Assembly: GCA_019925105.1 (NCBI GenBank)
Contig: JAHGAU010000007.1
Location: forward strand, 1,302,001-1,366,000
Direction: 5' to 3'
DNA length: 64,000 nt
Origin: Niebla homalea
Taxonomy: Eukaryota; Ascomycota; Lecanoromycetes; Lecanorales; Ramalinaceae
The position numbers and the translations under genes were made by a program. The notes beneath the pieces are model-generated. The model did no database searches. It saw only the letters and a list, made by a program, of their open reading frames with translations, and was not told the DNA's origin. Position 1 is the first letter of the stretch, and every line of letters starts with the position of its first letter. This document shows, one piece after another, positions 11,174 through 21,079 of this stretch.

Positions 11174-12458
11174 ATGGCTTCCAACGAAGAGAACCCCGCA
11201 CCCCCCCAGGACAGTGACCCCAGCGAGCCCCTTTTGGGAAGAGCTGGAGATGCAAGCCAACAAGAGGGCAAAGGGTTGGAAATGAACTTTGTGCTTGGTA
11301 CGCCACAATGATAAGCTCTCCAACGGTCGTGCCATTCACTCAACAAACCCTCCTCTCTCACACACACATAACCATGACAATGTATCCGGAGTTGATGGCT
11401 ATCCATCTGCCGTGAAGAGAGGGCGACCATGTTTAACACCATCCTCTGGGGCCTTTATCCTGACAACAATCGCTTCCTCATAGGCACCGGTATCATCGCC
11501 CAAGCAGGAATATGGATCGTGAGCCCCCCATCTACTTGTGATTCTTACATCAAGATTGCTGACACAACACTATCCGACAGATCACGGCCACGATCTGGGT
11601 GTCGGTCCTGACCATGCCGCTGTCTCTCTTCACCCCCCATCCGGTAAGTCCATCCTCCTCCTCCTCCTTATCATCTGCTCCAACAATGCTCGAGCTTATC
11701 AAACCACCCAGCTCCTCAATTCCGCCGGCCTCCTCCTCACCGTCGAAGCCATCCTGCTCCTCCAACCCACCCACACCCCCAAGCAGAAACGCCAGGGTGC
11801 CAACGCCCACGCCGTCCTCAACTCCACCAGCATCCTCACCCTGATCGCCGCCCTCATCGTCATCGAAGCCAATAAATTCAAGGGAGGCCTCGCTCGTACG
11901 CCCCTCTCTTTTTTTCTTTTCTACCACCCTCTCCGCCTGCCTCTTCTTTCCCCTCCCCCCCCAACACAACGCCTTTGGTGGGCCGATATGGTCTAACTTG
12001 CTTCCCGCCGTCCAGATCTCTACTCCGTGCACGCCATCATGGGTCTCTTGACCTACATCCTCTTCTTCCTGCAGGCCATTGTCGGGATCGCGCAGCTCTA
12101 CATCCCGGCCCTGTTCGGCGGCGAGGAGAACGCGAAGAAGGTGTACAAGTACCATCGGATGTCCGGCTACCTGATCGTGGTGTTGATGCTGGCGACCATC
12201 TGTGCGGCCACGCAGACGGCGTTTAACGTGAATGCGTATGTATTGCCTACCCTTCTCCTTGGAACGGAATTTTTTTTTTCTTTTTCTTTTCCTTTTTTTG
12301 GGGGGGGGGTTTTTTTTTCTGGATTGAGGGAAGTGGTGCTGACAGAGTGTGGGGGGTTTGGTAGGATTCACATCAAGCTGTGGGCCATGATTGTGCTGAG
12401 TCTGGTCATTGTTGGGGGGCTTGCGCCAAGGATCAAGAAGAACAAGTTGGGGCTTTGA
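11174..12458 (+). CDS. cytochrome b561 family transmembrane electron transporter
   Basis: Six exons (11174-11297, 11418-11518, 11581-11643, 11712-11895, 12016-12235, 12365-12458) encode 261 residues. The protein has a short acidic cytosolic head and six predicted membrane helices. The four helix-borne histidines that bind the two haems of the CYB561 family are visible in order: FTPHP, NAHAVLNS, YSVHAIMGL and KYHRMSGY. Members move electrons across a membrane, usually from cytosolic ascorbate to a ferric or monodehydroascorbate acceptor; the fungal donor is not settled. Phases agree at every junction. The first intron (11298-11417) could use a nearby AG, but only the chosen one keeps frame. 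Intron 5 contains long T and G runs. Confidence 0.85.
12269..12320 (+). repeat. intronic poly-T / G10 / poly-T run
   Basis: Within the last intron of the b561 gene, T-rich runs flank ten consecutive G (12300-12309). This is a low-complexity tract with no coding role. Confidence 0.9.
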
Positions 12459-12812
12459 GCCGATTGCCGCGACGTCAGGAGCGACAGGTAGTCTTTCGTG
12501 GTAGGGTTGTGGCAAGGAGGGATGATGTCGATGTGGACAACAGATTATGCGCTCATTTTAGGGACCGAAAGCGTCTCCTTTTGACTTTTTTTGGCATGGC
12601 GAAAGGCTTTGGTGGAAGTCGGGAATTTTTGTTCAATGAACCGCTTGATTACTTGCAATAAATTGGTGTGGGTATCTAACTTCCAAAAGCTTGATCTTGC
12701 GCCTCTTTCTCATGCATGGTCTTCGCTGTAAAGGCAATTGTCCCTTGATCCTAGCGTCTTTGACTACTGCTTCATACTGCTTCGTGTCTTGCTGACCCTT
12801 GAGCGGGTGACC
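12459..12812. other. convergent 3' intergenic region
   Basis: 354 nt separate the b561 stop from the hymA stop. Both genes end here. It probably holds two polyadenylation regions; nothing else was seen. Confidence 0.6.
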
Positions 12813-14109
12813 TCACCCAGGGGCAGGTAACAATTCTATTTGCCGGATGAGAAAGCTTTTCTCATCCAAGAACTGATCGTCGTCCTGCCGATCATCCAAG
12901 AAGCCCGGCAAGAATCTGAGCAGGCGATCTCTGTTCTGCGTCAGGATTTTCCTGACGGCGTCCGACTTGTTTGGATTGGCGACGAAGACCTAGTCCAGAG
13001 AGTCAGTCAAGCAGGCATTGCTTGTTACAATGTTTACAGTATCGATCCCCCATACCTTGAACACGTGAAACCCCTCATACTGCACCATCTTCCTCTCGTC
13101 CCTCAACAGGTTCATGCACAGCTTCAGATGCTCCCCCTTATCCACATACTTCATCATGATGCTGTAATTCGCCCGATCCAGCAGCAACTCGCCCAACAGC
13201 TTGATGCTCTGCCGCTTCGTCACGTAGCTCTTGCTCTGGATCAGCATGTCATTGTACCGCCCGAAGAACAGCTCGAAGTTGTAGTCCAGGTAGTTGGCCA
13301 CCAACCCCTTGTGCCGGGTCAGCAGCTCCCGGAAGGTGGAGAAGGCATCCGTGCTGGCTTCGAAGGCGGCATTGTCGATCCAGGCGAAGAAGCGCCAGAA
13401 GACCCCGCGCCCGGACTGCGGGGTCTCAAAGTCGATGGCGTTGACCTGCACGGCGGGGTCCCCCTCGCTGCTCTCGTCGTACAGCACAATGGCGGCGATG
13501 TGCTCGACCTTCAATATCTCCCGGAGGACCGCACCGCAGGGCATGGCGGACTCGCGGTGCTCGTACCCGCGGCACAGCGCGATGATGACCTCGGGCCGAT
13601 CGTCGATGACGTGAGCGATGGCGAGGGGGTCCTCGGCCGTGGAGCCGGGGGCCGGAAGCGGAGGGCGTAGGAGAGGATGGTCTGGGAGTCCTTCCGGGAT
13701 TCGAAGCGGAGGAGGTGGATGCTGCGGGAGAGCTCGTGGAGGAAGTCGTGGGTGATCATGTCTGTGACAAGGGCGTTGACGGCGTCAGGGGAGGAGTCTG
13801 TTTCTGAAGGGGGGGGGGCTTGATTTCAGCTGATATCCTTGCCGGTGGGGGAAGCAATTTGTGTAGGGAAGGATGGAGCTGTGCTACCTTGTGTGCCTTG
13901 GAGGGTCAGTTTCATCTGCGAGAGGTTCTTGCAGAGTTCTTCCTCCGCCTGCGAGGCATCAGTCACTGGGTTGAGTGTGAAGAGCTTGGATGAGGGCGTA
14001 CCTTGGGCGTTTGCGTCTCCTGCCGTTGCCGCAGCAGCAGGTCTTTGGTAGACTTGACGATGTCATTTTTGGAGGATGCCTTGGCCCGACCGAACGGGAG
14101 GAAGTTCAT
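12813..14109 (-). CDS. hymA: Mo25/CAB39-family protein HymA, with one apparent frame break
   Basis: Mo25 proteins are armadillo-like scaffolds that activate Ste20-type kinases; HymA is needed for conidiophore development in Aspergillus nidulans. Exons on the minus strand are 14109-14002, 13948-13888, 13803-13056 and 12989-12813. The start MNFLPFGRAK, the core (SAMPCGAVLRE, YVTKRQSIKLLGELLLDRAN, MVQYEGFHVFK) and the end (FVANPNK, FLIRQI) all match the family. In exon 3 the frame changes at a five-base G run (13647-13651 on the plus strand, C on the coding strand). One extra base there would restore RFRPPG followed by a conserved block and give 364 residues. As it stands, translation leaves frame. 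The lesion may be a sequencing deletion or a real mutation. Intron 2 has a G10 run (C10 in the transcript) just before its acceptor. Confidence 0.9.
13647..13651. other. frame-break site in hymA (G5 run)
   Basis: Upstream codons read LRFRPPA in one frame, and downstream codons GSTAEDPLAIAHVIDD in another. No GT-AG pair fits between them. The two parts align continuously with Mo25 if one base is added here. Confidence 0.8.
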
Positions 14110-14533
14110 GGTGTTGGGGACGACCAACGCAGCTGATGCACTCTTCCCTTACGAGCCGAGCTTTGTTTACGCGTGAGCGGAGAGACAAAGGAGATCTAAG
14201 CAACCATGGCCTCTGTTGCTCATGTGTAATGTAAGCCTGGATATGAACATAGTCAAGGTATGAGACACAGCAACCAAGCTGCTTTCTATGACTTTTGGTG
14301 CTTCCTTCAGGCACGAAAAGGAACAAGCTGACAATCAATCAATTGAGGGGGTGCAAATTCGCTTTTGTTTGGGCATGGCTTCCGGCGGCTCCTCCCGTTC
14401 GCAACAGCAGCTCTCCAAGCTCTGGTGAATTGATATATCATCTGCATCATATCCATGCGAAGACTCGTTTATAGGCTCAAAACAAAGATTGAGACATTGA
14501 GCAGATAAGTAACCTTGTCTGGGATCATTCACA
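14110..14533. other. divergent promoter region, hymA / arginine methyltransferase
   Basis: 424 nt lie between two divergent ATGs. Only short ORFs are present and no further feature was seen. Confidence 0.55.
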
Positions 14534-16564
14534 ATGACAGATCAGGAGATTGGAAGCTCGGACGACGAGGAGGACATTCTCGACCTGAAGAATGACGAAG
14601 GATGTAAGTTTCTTGTGAAACTATTAATTCTGTTTTCGAGATCAGCTATTCACGCATCTTCGTTTGAGCGAAATGGCATGTACCTGCTTTATGTGTGAGA
14701 AACAACATGGACTTGGTTTCTAAACGGCTCGGTGCACTCATGGGATTGTAGTCACTAATTATGCCTGTATGATATTCAGGGGAGGATGTAGAGCCTGACA
14801 TCGAGCATGGCGACTACGTCAGCCTCTTCAGTGATGCAAACTTTGACAATCTGCCGGACATGTTGGCGCATATGAAGAAGAAGTATGATTTCGACCTCGC
14901 CAAGGTGAAGCAAGATTTCAGTGAGTAAGGAGGTATTTGCAGGATTAGCAGAGACTTCATGAATACGCATTAACCATCCATTGCACAGATTTAGATCTAA
15001 TGGACATGATCAAGTTGGTCAATCACGTACGGAGTCTGACCACGGATGAACGACACAAGATCCATAATCTTAAAAGGAGCGACTTTGAGGATGACTGTTA
15101 TTTGCAGCCGGTTCTTGAAGATGACCCTGTGCTTTACTCTCTTGAGGAGATTGTGGTTCATGGGCACATTAATCAGAATGATGATATTGAAGGAACTGAC
15201 GTGCAGGTGTCAGCAAGTTCCTGGTCTTCAGGTCCAAACATTGAGGGCAATGAAGACTCAACATATCATGAGAAACTGTTGAGGATAAATCAGACTCTAA
15301 GGAAAAGCATGCAGCAGCTCGACCTTACCCGGAAGGCGCTCGACAAGGCAAATGAAAATGCGGATTCGTGGAAGAGCAAATATGAGGCCCTTTCTAAAGA
15401 CCCCCAGATCCCTCATGCTCAGAGAGGCTCAGAAAAGACTCATTATGATGATCCCTATGCCGGAACATGTCCGTCATTCCCCCAGTGCAAATACGCCTCT
15501 AACAAGACTAGCAATCCATCAGCAAATGCTCCAGGACCGAGTCCGCACGGATGCCTATCGAGACTTCATTCTGGACAACAAAGATCTTTTCACCGGACGA
15601 ACAGTCCTCGAAGTAGGCTGCGGCACTGGCATTCTATCCATGTTCTGCGCACAGGCGGGCGCGGCGCGAGTCTTTGCCGTTGAATCATCCATGATCTATC
15701 AAAAAGCGCAGCAGATCGTATATGAGAACGGCTTTCAGGAAGTCATCAAGTAAGTTCTGTGTTCTTGTAGTCGATCCCGGCGATATTGAGCTATCGGCTG
15801 ATGAGATGATTAGAGTCGTGCATGGTAGAGTCGAGGAAGTCCATCTCCCCGTAGAGAAAGTGGACATCATCATCTCAGAATGGATGGGCTATGCTCTGCT
15901 CTATGAGGGCATGTTAGACTCTGTGATCTGGGCCAGAGATCGTTACCTAGCCGAAGGAGGGCTCATGCTACCAGCTCAAGCCGATCTTTGGATCGCCCCT
16001 TTCTCTGATCACGAGTACGCGCTACGAAGGCGCGGATTCTGGGATTCTGTCTATGGTTTCAATATGTCAGCCATGCGGAAGGATCAAGACCCCGCAGTTG
16101 ATGTTGATGATAGCTTTGACACGGACCATATCCAAGGGACTCCATGCATCTTCAAGCAGCTTGATCTATACACGGTTGAGCCTGCACACCTCAGCTTCGG
16201 GGATGGTGATTTTCGATTTTACATCAACCCTAGGCACTCTGAGATTGATGGCTTCGTAATCTGGTTCGACATTGACTTTAGCGGCAGAGTCGAAACTGCT
16301 GAAAATGACAATTTTCAGCGGAAGATGTTCTCGACATCTCCTTACCGCAAGAGAACGCACTGGGGACAATCGGTCTGCACAACAGAAAATCCCGTTCGTC
16401 GTGCCGCAAAAGGCGGGCAAAACAATACCAAAACAGAGGAAGCAAGTGCAGATCTGACTGGGAAAGTCGGCTATGCCAAAGGTGAAGAAGCTGGAAGCTT
16501 GGAGATAAGCTTGGCTTGGGAGTGGGAAGGGATGAAGGGGGAGCAGATATGGAAGTTGACATAG
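14534..16564 (+). CDS. PRMT3-type protein arginine N-methyltransferase
   Basis: Five exons (14534-14603, 14780-14920, 14989-15468, 15512-15749, 15814-16564) encode 559 residues. The C-terminal catalytic core is complete: SAM motif I VLEVGCGTGILSMF (about residue 262), the double-E loop SEWMGYALLYEGMLDSV (about 331) and the THW loop (about 491). Such enzymes mono- and asymmetrically dimethylate arginine; PRMT3 relatives modify ribosomal protein S2. The N-terminal acidic stretch and the following IKLVNHVR segment match PRMT3. Where PRMT3 has a C2H2 zinc finger (CLFC...H...H), this protein reads SLFS, so both cysteines are missing. A coiled-coil-like segment (about 155-185) precedes the core. 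The third intron (15469-15511) is only 43 nt with a weak GTCCGT donor, but phase and the join to IHQQMLQDRVRTDAYRD support it. Confidence 0.9.
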
Positions 16565-16780
16565 GATAACCGAACGACAGATGAGGCACATGTCGGGGGG
16601 ACCTGATGCATCCAAAAATAGACTAGCTTTTTTAACTGCGGAGGTATATCGAGAAGGCCGAAAGCTTTTCGTACAAGCTCTCATGAATCATGATCGGCCG
16701 TTTGAGTAAGACATTTTCCCCACCCAAAATACTTTCGTAAAGGGTTCTTGGTATCGTTAATGGGGTACTGTCGTTGAATT

Positions 16781-18071
16781 TTACTGTTGCTGTTGCTGCT
16801 GTTGAGGGTTCTGATATTGTTGCATCAACTGGGCCTGTGAGCTTATTTGAGGTACTCCCATCTGCTGCTGCTGTTGTTGAGCCTGCGCCATTTGCATTTG
16901 GGGATTCGTATCAGCCTGTCCCTGCCCTACCACTCCCATTCCGACCTGAGCCTGGTTTGGTTTGCCTGTCTGCGACGGCTGACCTGTTGTTCCTTGTTGT
17001 TGTTGTTGTCCTTGTTGGAGCTGTTGTTGACCAGCCGCCTGGGGTGGCCTCACACCTGGCTTGTAATTCGGCCACAGCTTTTTCAGCAATGAGTACGCTT
17101 CCCGGAATTCTTGAGCAACCTCTTTTCCCTTCTCCTCGGCATCTGGTGGACCTGCTTCGCCAGGCGCAGGCATGGACCAAGCATCTGGCGGTGGTTCCAT
17201 GGCCAGTGGATGGGGAGGTACGGGCTTGCCCTGTGATAGTGCAAGTAGGTAGGCAATATTGACCTGGAGGCGCTTGAGATAATTATCGAAGATCTGTTTC
17301 GGGGTGGGCTTGGTCATCTTGGGCGTTTGCGGGGTGGGTGTAGTGGTGGTAGGGGTAGAGGCAGTAGCCGGAGGCGACTTCTGAGCCTCGCCTGACGTGG
17401 GGGCACCATCGGGGGCTTTCGGCTGCGAAGGGTTCTGTTGCGGCGAAGGTTGAGTAGAGGAGGCTGCTGCGCCTAGAGTCTGCAAGCCTTGCAGTTCACG
17501 AAGTATGATGGTATTGAGGGCGAGGAGAGCACTGACCCGTTCCTGCTCTTCCGGTGGGAGCTTAGCGCTCTTGGGAGTCGCAGGGGCCTTCGCTATGCCC
17601 GCGGTGTCTGATGTGGGGGTCGACTGAGCGGAAGATAGATGAGTCACGGCCGTCATTGAGGAGGCAGCCAGCGGAGGTGGTCTGAGAGCAGATTGACTTG
17701 TTGGTGGGGTAGTGGTGGCACCCGTGGAGGTATTCGCCGATGAACCTGCCAATGGATTGGGGATGGATTGGACTGCCGAGCAGGCGAATAAGCGTACTGT
17801 TCATGCAAGGTACGAGACAGCAAACTCAAATCGGAGGACCGAGCTGCTGGAGAGCAAGGTCAAGAGATTCAAGACAGAAGTATAGGCCAAATGGCTTACA
17901 TGGTCTTTGCGGAGGCCGCATTGACTCCTCCGGAGGGGTAGCATACTGCTGGTTCGGGGGAGGAGGCTGATCAAAAGGGGCAGAGTGGGGCGTAGCAGGC
18001 TGAAAGGTGGAGGCAGATGAAGAGGAGCCTTGGGCGTTCAAGCCTGGTTCAGACTGGTGTGGGTAGGCCAT
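16781..18071 (-). CDS. Snf11-like SWI/SNF subunit, Gln/Pro-rich
   Basis: Two exons: 18071-17900, then 17772 (or 17796) to 16781, giving 387 or 395 residues. Both acceptors keep frame. The ends are low-complexity (Pro/Ser/Thr/Gln; C-terminal poly-Gln). The conserved middle has a helix reading ALLALNTIILRELQ, then after a linker IFDNYLKRLQVNIAYLLALSQG, and finally a short REAYSLLKKLW helix. This order (hydrophobic helix, FLKR-type helix, leucine-rich end) matches my knowledge of yeast Snf11 and is reminiscent of SSXT proteins, which are small subunits of SWI/SNF remodelling complexes. The call is by motif pattern only. The alternative is an unrelated Gln-rich transcription cofactor. Confidence 0.55.
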
Positions 18072-18780
18072 CTGGGTGGGCACGCTCTATCCAGTCGTCG
18101 TTTCGCGTGTCCTGCATGATGAAATTCCATCAGGGTTGGCCATGATTGGTTCCCCAATTGGTCCCCATCTGGTATGATTTGCCTGCCCAGCGGCACCAGC
18201 GGACTGGGTGCTAGCGTTTTGAGCTAAAGCCGACGCCATGTGTGTCTCATCTCTCTTTTTAATCCTTTCATGCGATTCTTGTCGATTCTCTCCAGCGGTA
18301 ATTGAGCTTTTTTTTTGCCATCCATTGCGACCAGGTCAGCATATTCACACCACTAGTAGAGCTGGCAACAATTCAAAAAACGAGATACGTGAAATATATG
18401 AGATGGCTGAGTGAGGCCTCGGGCTGACCAATCTGATCATACAACGGCTCACTTTGCCGAATAAAGCCACCAGGGTAATTTGTACCGCACCAGACTTTTA
18501 CTAGTTACCTACTTGCACAACAGATCTTTTGTAAGGTGTCCCGGCTGTCCCAGCATTAATCAAGCGGCCCTGCAAATACCTCTAGTGTGGACTGGTGAGT
18601 CAAGCACTACGAGTAATCGTATCAACGAGGACCAATCCATCGAGAGAAATGTGTATCCACGGATGTATTAAACACCACACCTGAATGACATTCAATAATA
18701 TCTCATTATCTCAAAAGTTGGAGTAGCAGACTGTCCGCATTGATTATCTTCTCGCCTTTACTTTTCTTCACTACTTCTTC
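18072..18780. other. divergent promoter region, Snf11-like / HIS5
   Basis: 709 nt lie between divergent start codons. The region contains the TGAGTCA element listed next. A 63-codon ORF from 18480 has no family features. Confidence 0.6.
18596..18602. promoter_or_regulatory. Gcn4/CpcA-type site TGAGTCA upstream of HIS5
   Basis: A perfect TGAGTCA (reverse complement TGACTCA) lies 179 nt before the HIS5 ATG. Gcn4/CpcA binds this sequence upstream of amino-acid biosynthetic genes under general (cross-pathway) control. Sequence and position are observed; regulation is inferred. Confidence 0.65.
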
Positions 18781-20096
18781 ATGATGCTAGGCTCGCAGTC
18801 GCCTTTTAACATATCGACTTGCGCAAGGTCCAACATATTAGCCTTACAACCGTACCGGTGCGCGAGAGACGATTACAAGGACGATGGCACCAACATATTG
18901 CTTGACGCAAATGAAAATGCCTATGGCCCCTGTCTAGATGTTCACGATGTTGCAAAGCCCTTGAACAGTGGAAAGGAACACAACACCCACGATTCATTGG
19001 CTGTGGATCTCGCCCGCTTGAGTAGGTATCCCGATCCTCATCAAGTCGCCTTGAAGAGATCCTTATGTAACCTGCGGAATACTCACGACCACACTTCGAA
19101 GACTCTGGAGCCGGACAATCTCTTTGTTGGTGTAGGATCCGATGAGGTTTGCATTGTTACGATGTTTCTGTACGCCAGGAAAAGACAAGATACTAAGGGG
19201 CCCCCCCCACCTACGGCATGTATGCTGTAAGCGCCCAAGTCAATGATCTCGAGATCGTCAAGGTACCCTTAGACACCTCCAAGTCATTCAAGCTACGTCC
19301 GCAGGCTATCAATGAAGCACTGAGTAATGATCCGTCCATCAAGCTCGTCTATATTTGCTCGCCCGGGAACCCCACGGCGAACCTGATATCCAGATCGGAT
19401 CTGCAGCAGGTGCTGGAGCATCCAACCTGGAATGGTGTCGTTGCCCTTGACGAGGCTTACATTGACTTCTCACCAGAAGGCTCAAGTCTTGCTGAGTGGG
19501 TTCTGGAATGGCCCAATCTGGTGGTGATGCAACCCTTGAGCAAGGCATTCGGTCTGGCTGGGATCAGGCTAGGAGCTGCTTTCACTGCGCCTCCCATTGC
19601 ACGACTACTCAACAATCTCAAGGCGCCTTACAATATCTCGAGCCCAACGAGCGAGCTAGCACAGGCTGCACTAAAGCCCAAAGCTCTGGCTACAATGAGA
19701 GGGAACCGAGAGAGGATTGTGGAACAACGAGAGAGGATGATACGGCAACTTCCCCTGATACCTGGGATTGGTGCATTCCTTGGCGGGGCGGAGTCGAACT
19801 TCCTACTCGTCGAAATACTGGACAAACCCAGGAGCCAAGGAGGACAGCCCAGCAATGAGAGGGCATTAGCACTATACGAGCGATTGGCAGAGACCAAAGG
19901 AGTGGTTGTAAGATTTCGTGGTAAAGAAGTCGGCTGCTTAGGATGCTTGAGGATCACTGTCGGCACAGAAGCAGAAGTCGATCAACTGCTCCGGCAGACG
20001 CAGGCTGTGCTGACAGACCTGTCTGATAGGAAGGACCATGTGAAGCAGGCCAATGAAGAAGGGAGAGAAAAGCAGGCAAATGGCATCCTCGCATAG
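18781..20096 (+). CDS. HIS5: histidinol-phosphate aminotransferase, with two apparent frame breaks
   Basis: This PLP enzyme converts imidazole-acetol phosphate to histidinol phosphate in histidine synthesis. Part 1 (18781 to about 19146) reads in one frame through LLDANENAYGP and NLFVGVGSDE. Part 3 (about 19200-20096) reads in another frame from APPTYGMYAVSA through SPGNPT, ALDEAYIDF, the PLP-lysine motif PLSKAFGLAGIRLG and APYNIS. Between them, 19148-19195 encodes the conserved FALLRCFC-PGKDKIL in the third frame. So the frame shifts at about 19147, where roughly five bases seem missing relative to the family, and again at the G4C8 run 19197-19208, where one base seems extra. No intron fits. 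Outside these points the gene looks well conserved. Sequencing error, or a recent null allele, are the alternatives. Confidence 0.88.
19147..19208. other. double frame-break region in HIS5
   Basis: Three reading frames are used in succession here. The second break falls in GGGG followed by eight C, a typical site of length error. The net change is not a multiple of three, so the breaks do not compensate for each other. Confidence 0.8.
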
Positions 20097-20302
20097 ACCT
20101 CCTTAGATTTAGAATACTTGTGTCAGCTCTACCTTCCGCTTCACCCGCCGATCGGATGGTACCAACCTCATGGTCTGACCAATATTTCCATGGTGCGAGG
20201 GCGCTTTCGATTGACGCGCCGATGACATGCTTTTGCAAATGTTAAGGTCTCAAATTCCGTATGTTGTCGAGGCAAAAATGTAGGGTAGCGACCATGGGGC
20301 AC

Positions 20303-20326
20303 CTACCACCACGGGAGGAGTGGTAG
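20303..20326. repeat. 7-bp inverted repeat (hairpin)
   Basis: CTACCAC at 20303-20309 pairs with GTGGTAG at 20320-20326 around a 10-nt loop. Confidence 0.7.
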
Positions 20327-20357
20327 TACCTTACCACAGCCCAGCGTTTTAGGCTTT

Positions 20358-20369
20358 CTACCTAGGTAG
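20358..20369. repeat. perfect palindrome CTACCTAGGTAG
   Basis: This 12-bp sequence equals its own reverse complement. A second perfect palindrome, TAGGTACCTA, lies at 20404-20413. They share the CCTA/TAGG core. No function is assigned. Confidence 0.8.
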
Positions 20370-20531
20370 TATCATGTATGTCACAATGTGGGGGGGAAAT
20401 CTCTAGGTACCTAAAGTAGCTTACTAGCTACGGCGGTCTACTGTACGGAGTAGCGGGTATGATACTTCCGTACCTAATCGCTATTCTCCAATAGTGGAAA
20501 AGTGGAATACAAAGGGCTAGCGGTGGTTCCC

Positions 20532-20563
20532 GCTGATGTGCTGATGTGCTGAAGTGCTGATGC
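20532..20563. repeat. 8-bp tandem repeat, four units
   Basis: Units GCTGATGT, GCTGATGT, GCTGAAGT, GCTGATGC follow each other without gaps. This is a small minisatellite in noncoding sequence. Confidence 0.9.
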
Positions 20564-21079
20564 AAAACTCCACACGCGCTGCTCTGCTGCCAGCAAAGCA
20601 GATGCACTAAAATCACTCTCACCACCAATCACTGTATCCCCGACCTCCAATTATGCACTACAATCCACTAACTGTCCTTTGCCCGACATCTTGGCCTGCC
20701 TTCAACTTGACGGTGTGATCCAGCTCAAGGGGAAGAAAAACAAAAAACAACCCAGGGTCCAGCTGCTCCTGCGGAAGCGTTATCGTCACATGATTGTGGG
20801 ATCACGGCTTCTATCCAGACCACTAGACTACTGCAAGGCAGCATCAGGTACTTTCGGCTCGCTACATAATCCTTCCACCAGTAAATGCATTAGAAAAACA
20901 TCCGAGCCTCACTTTTGCTTGCACCGAGCCAGCTTCCATGTTCGTGAATATGATGAACTGCCGGCATTGCACTCACCTTTCATTTTCCGTCACCATGGCT
21001 TGACCTATGTAGCTCACTGGAAACCAATACCGCCACAAACACCTGACCAGATATTGGCCGGCGGCATCTTTAAAGCGCC

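Larger units (their letters stand above)
20097..21079. other. intergenic, HIS5 3' to J-domain gene 5'
   Basis: 983 nt hold no supportable gene. A 135-codon ORF from 20679 has no family features. The part at 20300-20565 is rich in palindromes and a short tandem repeat (next entries). Confidence 0.55.

Noticed and set aside
11550..12515. 321-codon minus-strand ORF over the b561 gene
   Set aside because: It is antisense to six phased exons with conserved haem histidines and is made of low-complexity charged sequence; a shadow frame.
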